A stretch of 9,197 bases of DNA, from NCBI GenBank assembly GCA_946631535.1, contig CAMPAF010000107.1, forward strand, positions 1-9,197, written 5' to 3'. The DNA comes from an uncultured Verrucomicrobiota bacterium (GTDB taxonomy: Bacteria > Verrucomicrobiota > Kiritimatiellia > RFP12 > UBA1067). Under the pieces are notes generated by a model that had not been told where the DNA came from, searched no databases, and saw only the letters and a program-made list of their open reading frames with translations. The translations under genes were made by a program, and so were the position numbers. Each line of letters begins with the position of its first letter. Positions within the stretch are counted from its first letter, which is position 1. Positions 5,974 to 9,197 of this stretch are shown in pieces.

Positions 5974-6323
5974 TACTTAGACTCCTTCCTTGCGTCGCTG
6001 AGAACGACCTTGCAGTGGCACATGCGGCGCGCTATGGGATGCGCCGAGCCGCGGGCCGTGGGCCAGTAGCGGCGCATGCGCACGGACTCGTCGAGCACGC
6101 ACAGCTTGACCGTGAGCTCTCCGGCGTTCTTGACGCCGTTGTTGTTGGCCGCGTTCGCGATCGCCGACAGAAGCGTCTTGCGGATTATCTCTGCGGCCTT
6201 CTTGGGCGAGAACTCGACGACTTTGAGCGCGTCGGCCGCCTTGAGGCCCTGGCATGCGCGGCACAGGGGACGGCCCTTGAAGGCCGACATGCGCGCGTTG
6301 CGGGTGATTGCAGTCACTTCCAT
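5973..6323 (-). CDS. rplV: 50S ribosomal protein L22 (uL22)
   Basis: A 116-residue L22, slightly longer than E. coli (110). L22 spans all 23S domains and its beta-hairpin forms the tunnel constriction with L4. [20 protein letters not shown] (39-58) and the hairpin [17 protein letters not shown] (83-99) identify it. The N-terminal segment is divergent: residues 13-28 read [16 protein letters not shown] where E. coli has SAQKVRLVADLIRGKK. The GRP...QG pattern and ARGSAxPI recall L22 of the PVC group as I remember it. Six cysteines for so short a protein (Cys21, Cys24, Cys74, Cys101 and Cys103 among them) is unusual, though no clear zinc-finger spacing is seen. Its start lies 12 bases after rpsS (TAAGGGAAACAGG), and its stop overlaps the rpsC start (TAATG). 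Confidence 0.94.
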   Translation of the reverse strand: MEVTAITRNARMSAFKGRPLCRACQGLKAADALKVVEFSPKKAAEIIRKTLLSAIANAANNNGVKNAGELTVKLCVLDESVRMRRYWPTARGSAHPIARRMCHCKVVLSDARKESK

Positions 6324-6335
6324 TGCCTGTTTCCC

Positions 6336-6617
6336 TTACTTCTTCTCGACCTTGGCGGCGGAGTTGCCGTGCGACTTGAACGTGCGCGTGGGGGCGAACT
6401 CGCCGAGCCTGTGGCCGACCATGTTTTCAGTGATGAAGATCGGCAGGTGCTGCCGTCCGTTGTGAATCGCGAACGTCAGACCGACGAACTCGGGCAGAAC
6501 CATCGAACGACGGCTCCACGTCTTGATCGGCTGCTTCTTACCGCTAGCCTGCATCTTCTCGACCTTGCGGAGGAGGCTATCCTCCACGTACGGTCCCTTC
6601 TTGAGAGAACGCGACAT
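6336..6617 (-). CDS. rpsS: 30S ribosomal protein S19 (uS19)
   Basis: A 93-residue S19, the standard length. S19 sits in the 30S head, binds 16S rRNA with S13 and touches the inter-subunit bridge. The start [20 protein letters not shown] is a family signature, followed by [28 protein letters not shown] core (31-54) and the conserved [22 protein letters not shown] segment (57-78) before FKSHG. It starts 3 bases after rplB (TAAGACATG) with GAGGAGG placed 9 bases from the ATG, inside the last codons of rplB. Nothing unusual is seen. Confidence 0.97.
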   Translation of the reverse strand: MSRSLKKGPYVEDSLLRKVEKMQASGKKQPIKTWSRRSMVLPEFVGLTFAIHNGRQHLPIFITENMVGHRLGEFAPTRTFKSHGNSAAKVEKK

Positions 6618-6620
6618 GTC

Positions 6621-7445
6621 TTACTTCCTCCTCTTGACTATGATCTTGTCGGACGCCTTGCGCTTCGCGCGGGTCTTGCCGCCCTTGGCGAGCTGGCCCC
6701 ACGGAGAACGCGGATGCGAACCGCCGCTCGTGCGGCCTTCACCGCCGCCCATCGGGTGGTCGACAGGGTTCATCGCAACGCCGCGAACCGTCGGACGGAT
6801 GCCGAGATAGCGCTTGCGGCCGGCCTTGCCGAGCTTGATTGAGCCCCAGTCCTTGTTGCCGACCGAGCCGACGCACGCGAGGCAGCGGCCGTCGAACATG
6901 CGAACTTCGCCCGAAGGCATCTTGAGCGTCACCACGTTGCCGTCGCGAGCCATGATCTGGCAGGAGTTGCCGGCCGAACGGCCGACCTTCGCCCCCTGGC
7001 CGGGAACGAGCTCGATCGCGTGCACGAACATGCCGAGCGGAATCTGCGCGAGAGGCAGGCAGTTGCCGACCGTCGCCTCGGCCTTAGGCCCGTTCATGAC
7101 CTTCATGCCGGGCTTGAGACCTTCCGGCGCGAGCACATAGTTAAGCTCGCCGTCGGCGTACTCAAGAAGCGCGAGGTAGGCGCTGCGCGTAGGATCGTAT
7201 GCGATGTCCTTGACCGTCGCCTCGACGCCATGCTTGACGCGCTTGAAGTCGACGATACGCATGCGCTGCTTGACGCCGCCGCCGCGGTGGCGGGTCGAGA
7301 TGTGGCCCTGGTTGTCGCGGCCGGCCGTCTTGCGGACGGCCTTGGTGAGCCTCTTGACGGGACGCTTCTCGGTTATCTCCTCGAACGTCGCGGACTGGCG
7401 GAAGCGCATTCCCTGCGACCGAGGCTTGTATGATTTGAGTGCCAT
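6621..7445 (-). CDS. rplB: 50S ribosomal protein L2 (uL2)
   Basis: A 274-residue L2, matching the family length (273 in E. coli). L2 is needed for subunit joining and lies near the peptidyl transferase centre. Recognisable blocks are GRDNQGHISTRHRGGG (42-57), the MRIVDFKR strand (62-69), LPLAQIPLGMFVHAIELVPG-type core (130-149), RSAGNSCQIMARDG (156-169) and RGVAMNPVDHPMGGGEG (221-237). In the last motif His230 is kept, but the second histidine of HPHGGGEG is Met232 (bases 6750-6752). The C-terminus is basic, as expected for its rRNA-binding tail. The start follows a TAAGGAG site that overlaps the rplW stop, with a second AAGGA closer to the ATG. Next comes rpsS after 3 bases. Confidence 0.98.
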   Translation of the reverse strand: MALKSYKPRSQGMRFRQSATFEEITEKRPVKRLTKAVRKTAGRDNQGHISTRHRGGGVKQRMRIVDFKRVKHGVEATVKDIAYDPTRSAYLALLEYADGELNYVLAPEGLKPGMKVMNGPKAEATVGNCLPLAQIPLGMFVHAIELVPGQGAKVGRSAGNSCQIMARDGNVVTLKMPSGEVRMFDGRCLACVGSVGNKDWGSIKLGKAGRKRYLGIRPTVRGVAMNPVDHPMGGGEGRTSGGSHPRSPWGQLAKGGKTRAKRKASDKIIVKRRK

Positions 7446-7459
7446 AGATCCTTGTCTCC

Positions 7460-7762
7460 TTATGCGAGCTCGATGCGCTCGCCGGCCCTTACGGTGACGG
7501 CCGCCTTCTTCCAGGTCGGCTCGACCGTCGTGCGGCGGGTGCCGCGGATGTACTTCACGCCGCCCTTCATGTTGGCGGTGCGGACCGCGAGAACGTGCAC
7601 GCCGAAAGCCTTCTCGACCTCGGCGGCGATCTGCGGTTTGCGCGCGTCGGGCGCGACCTTGAGGAGGTAGCGGTTCTCAAGCGCGAGCCTGCCGCCCTTC
7701 TCGGTGATGAGCACGTCGAGGAGGATCCCGTTCGACTTCTCTTTGAGTTCTGCTCTTGTCAT
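7460..7762 (-). CDS. rplW: 50S ribosomal protein L23 (uL23)
   Basis: A 100-residue L23, the usual length. L23 lies at the tunnel exit, where it is the main docking point for trigger factor and part of the SRP site, beside L29. The N-terminal DVLITEK (residues 16-22) carries the glutamate (Glu21) that corresponds to E. coli Glu18, used for trigger factor binding, so that contact looks retained. The rest fits the fold: YLLKVAPDARKPQIAAEVEKAF-type core, FGVHVLAVRTAN, the basic loop around residues 66-77, and the WKKAAVTV strand near 83-90. It begins 15 bases after rplD, whose stop is fused to the Shine-Dalgarno (TAAGGAAGG). The lack of an L29 gene in this cluster makes its partner at the exit uncertain. 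Confidence 0.96.
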   Translation of the reverse strand: MTRAELKEKSNGILLDVLITEKGGRLALENRYLLKVAPDARKPQIAAEVEKAFGVHVLAVRTANMKGGVKYIRGTRRTTVEPTWKKAAVTVRAGERIELA

Positions 7763-7777
7763 TTGAGGATTCCTTCC

Positions 7778-8371
7778 TTACTTGGCCAGGCGCGCGACGA
7801 GCGCGTCGAAACCGGCCTTGTCGCAGACGAGCTTGCGGTTCGCGAGAACCGAGTACACGTCAAGCGCCTGCGCCGTGCAGTAATCGATGCGAGGCAGGTT
7901 GCTGGTGACGAGGACGACCGTGTCGTCTACATCCTTCTGGACGATGCACGCGGTGCGGTCCACGCCGAGCGTCTTGAGAAGACCCGCCATGAGCTTGGTC
8001 TTGGGCGCCTCGAACTTGAACTCGTCGACCACGATGACGTCGCCGGCGACGATCTTGTCGGAAAGCGCACGCGCGAACGCGAGCTTCATGACCTTCTTGT
8101 TGACCTTCTGCACGAAGCTGCGCGGCTTGGGCCCGTGCGCCACGCCGCCGCCGCGCCACACCGGGCTCTGGCGGAAGCCTGCGCGGGCGTTGCCCGTGCC
8201 CTTCTGCTTCCAGGGCTTCTTGTTGGAACCGGCGACCTCGCCCTTGCCCTTCGTGCTGGCGGTGCCAGCGCGCATGGCGTTGCGAATCGCAGTGACCGCG
8301 TCCTTCACGGCCTGCTCGCCCTTGTCGAGAGTCAGCTGCGACTGGTCGACGTTGACTTCAATCTTCTGCAT
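7778..8371 (-). CDS. rplD: 50S ribosomal protein L4 (uL4)
   Basis: A 197-residue L4, a few residues shorter than E. coli L4 (201), with the shortfall before the conserved loop. L4 binds 23S rRNA and its extended loop lines the constriction of the peptide exit tunnel; in E. coli it also represses its own operon. The loop is clear at residues 51-76 (KKPWKQKGTG, NARAGFRQSPVW, RGGG). Lys57 matches E. coli Lys63, a macrolide-related position, but Asn61 stands where Arg67 of the usual GTGRAR motif lies. VNKKVMKLAFARALS near residues 90-104 and the APKTK block near 122-126 are also family features. Its Shine-Dalgarno is weak (GGGGGCGAAG), so expression probably depends on coupling to rplC, 3 bases upstream. 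Confidence 0.96.
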   Translation of the reverse strand: MQKIEVNVDQSQLTLDKGEQAVKDAVTAIRNAMRAGTASTKGKGEVAGSNKKPWKQKGTGNARAGFRQSPVWRGGGVAHGPKPRSFVQKVNKKVMKLAFARALSDKIVAGDVIVVDEFKFEAPKTKLMAGLLKTLGVDRTACIVQKDVDDTVVLVTSNLPRIDYCTAQALDVYSVLANRKLVCDKAGFDALVARLAK

Positions 8372-8374
8372 GGC

Positions 8375-9094
8375 TTACTTCGCCCCCTTCTTCGCCTTCG
8401 CGGCGATCGCGTTGTTCTTGAGGGACTTCCTGACGATCACAACGCCGTTGCGGCAGCCGGGAATGGAGCCCTTGACGAGAAGCGCGTTGTCCTCGGGGCG
8501 TATCTGCACGATCTCGAGATTCGGGATGGTGCGGTTGACGTCGCCCATGTGGCCGGGCATCTTCTTGCCCTTCTCGATCCAGCCGGGGAGGTCGCGCGCC
8601 GCGAGACCGCCCGTGCGGCGCTTGGAGTGGCCGCCGTGGGTCATGTTGCCGCCCGCGAAGTTGTAGCGCTTGAGAACGCCCGCGAAACCGCGGCCCTTCG
8701 TGACGCCCGTCACATCGACGTACTTGACGCCCTCGAAGTTCTTGACCGTGAGCACGTCGCCGACCTTGACCTCTTCACCGGCCTCGGGAGCGAACTCCTT
8801 GAGAACCTTCACGCCGGTCGTGAGACCGCCGGTCTTCGTGAGGTGGCCGCTCTCGGCCTTGGTCATGCGGTTGCGCGCGCGGCGGCCGCCGTGGGCCTCC
8901 TTGTCGGCCTCGGGATCCTTCCACAGCTTCTGCACGCCCCAGCCGAGCTGGGCCGCGACGTAGCCGTCGTTATCGAGGGTCTTCATCTGGACGACCGGAC
9001 ACGGACCGACTTCGATGACGGTAACGCAAGTGCGCTTGCCGTCCGCGTCGTAGACCTGGGTCATCCCGACCTTCTTGCCTATCAAACCTTCCAT
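8375..9094 (-). CDS. rplC: 50S ribosomal protein L3 (uL3)
   Basis: A 239-residue protein, slightly longer than E. coli L3 (209). L3 nucleates 50S assembly and sends a loop towards the peptidyl transferase centre. The N-terminus (GLIGKKVGMTQVYD), the VDVTGVTKGRGFAG block near residues 126-139 and the KGKKMPGHMG block near 175-184 identify the family. The central loop is unusual: residues 162-171 read GGLAARDLPG where E. coli has GSIGQNQTPG, so the glutamine that PrmB methylates in E. coli (Gln150) corresponds to Asp168. Residues 60-80 form a charged insertion, and the C-terminus has a Lys/Ala tail. The start is supported by GAGGAGG 6 bases upstream. It is followed by rplD after 3 bases (TAAGCCATG). 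Confidence 0.97.
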   Translation of the reverse strand: MEGLIGKKVGMTQVYDADGKRTCVTVIEVGPCPVVQMKTLDNDGYVAAQLGWGVQKLWKDPEADKEAHGGRRARNRMTKAESGHLTKTGGLTTGVKVLKEFAPEAGEEVKVGDVLTVKNFEGVKYVDVTGVTKGRGFAGVLKRYNFAGGNMTHGGHSKRRTGGLAARDLPGWIEKGKKMPGHMGDVNRTIPNLEIVQIRPEDNALLVKGSIPGCRNGVVIVRKSLKNNAIAAKAKKGAK

Positions 9095-9105
9095 CTTCGC
9101 CCTCC

Positions 9106-9197
9106 TCAGACCTTGATGGTGATGTCGACGCCCGCAGGAAGGTTGAGCTTCTTGAGCTCGTCGATCGTCTGCGCGGTCGGATTTACGATGTCGAGAA
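9106..9197 (-). CDS. rpsJ: 30S ribosomal protein S10 (uS10), C-terminal fragment
   Basis: Only the last 29 complete codons and the TGA stop are in the window; the 5' part lies beyond base 9197. The visible protein reads LDIVNPTAQTIDEL, then KKLNLPAGVDITIKV, which matches the conserved S10 C-terminus (LDIVNPT...LDLPAGVDIEIK). S10 sits in the head of the small subunit and, with NusB, also serves transcription antitermination in many bacteria. Being the first gene seen, it fixes the start of an S10-type operon. Its TGA stop is the first part of a TGAGGAGG Shine-Dalgarno for rplC, 11 bases before that gene, so translation of the two is probably coupled. The promoter and any leader that L4 might regulate lie outside the window. 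Confidence 0.95.
   Translation of the reverse strand, partial: LDIVNPTAQTIDELKKLNLPAGVDITIKV

Noticed and set aside
4831..6069. Plus-strand open frame of 412 codons opposite rplP and rpsC
   Set aside because: It lies antisense to well-identified ribosomal genes and is Leu/Asp/Ala/Arg-rich, as expected from the complement of GC-rich codons. No family features or Shine-Dalgarno were seen.

Overview
The whole window is one block of genes read from the minus strand, from base 9197 towards base 1. It is the S10-spc ribosomal protein cluster of a GC-rich bacterium, followed by an unusual tail. Reading 5' to 3' on the minus strand the order is rpsJ (3' end only), rplC, rplD, rplW, rplB, rpsS, rplV, rpsC, rplP, rpsQ, rplN, rplX, rplE, rpsN, rpsH, rplF, rplR, rpsE, rplO, then rpsT and the 5' part of pgk. 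No RNA genes, mobile elements or CRISPR arrays were seen, and no stretch above 300 bases lacks a gene. The largest gap is 48 bases.

Three things differ from the textbook cluster. First, rpmC (L29) is absent: rplP and rpsQ overlap by one base, so there is no room for it. Second, rpmD (L30) is absent between rpsE and rplO, a more common loss. Third, the cluster does not run on into secY-infA-rpmJ-rpsM-rpsK-rpsD-rpoA-rplQ after rplO. It passes instead to rpsT (S20), normally a separate locus, and then to the glycolytic gene pgk, whose perfect Shine-Dalgarno overlaps the rpsT stop codon.

The organism is a bacterium that depends on Shine-Dalgarno initiation; nearly every gene has a clear purine-rich site, which argues against Bacteroidota. 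Residue patterns in L22, L3 and L2, the lack of L30 and the long-insert PGK recall the PVC superphylum (Verrucomicrobiota, Kiritimatiellota or Lentisphaerota). This placement is from memory of family patterns and was not tested by a search.

Functionally the genes supply large- and small-subunit proteins in a fixed order, with gaps of -1 to 22 bases up to rplO, which fits one long transcript with translational coupling. Two junction styles recur: one-base stop/start overlaps (TAATG or TGATG), and stop codons that form the first bases of the next gene's Shine-Dalgarno (TAAGGA type, 11-17 base gaps). Several proteins carry substitutions at normally conserved functional positions: L3 (Gln150 equivalent is Asp), L4 (Arg67 equivalent is Asn) and L2 (HPMGGGEG instead of HPHGGGEG). 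I see no hidden novel enzyme or defence system; the novelty lies in gene content, order and junction design.
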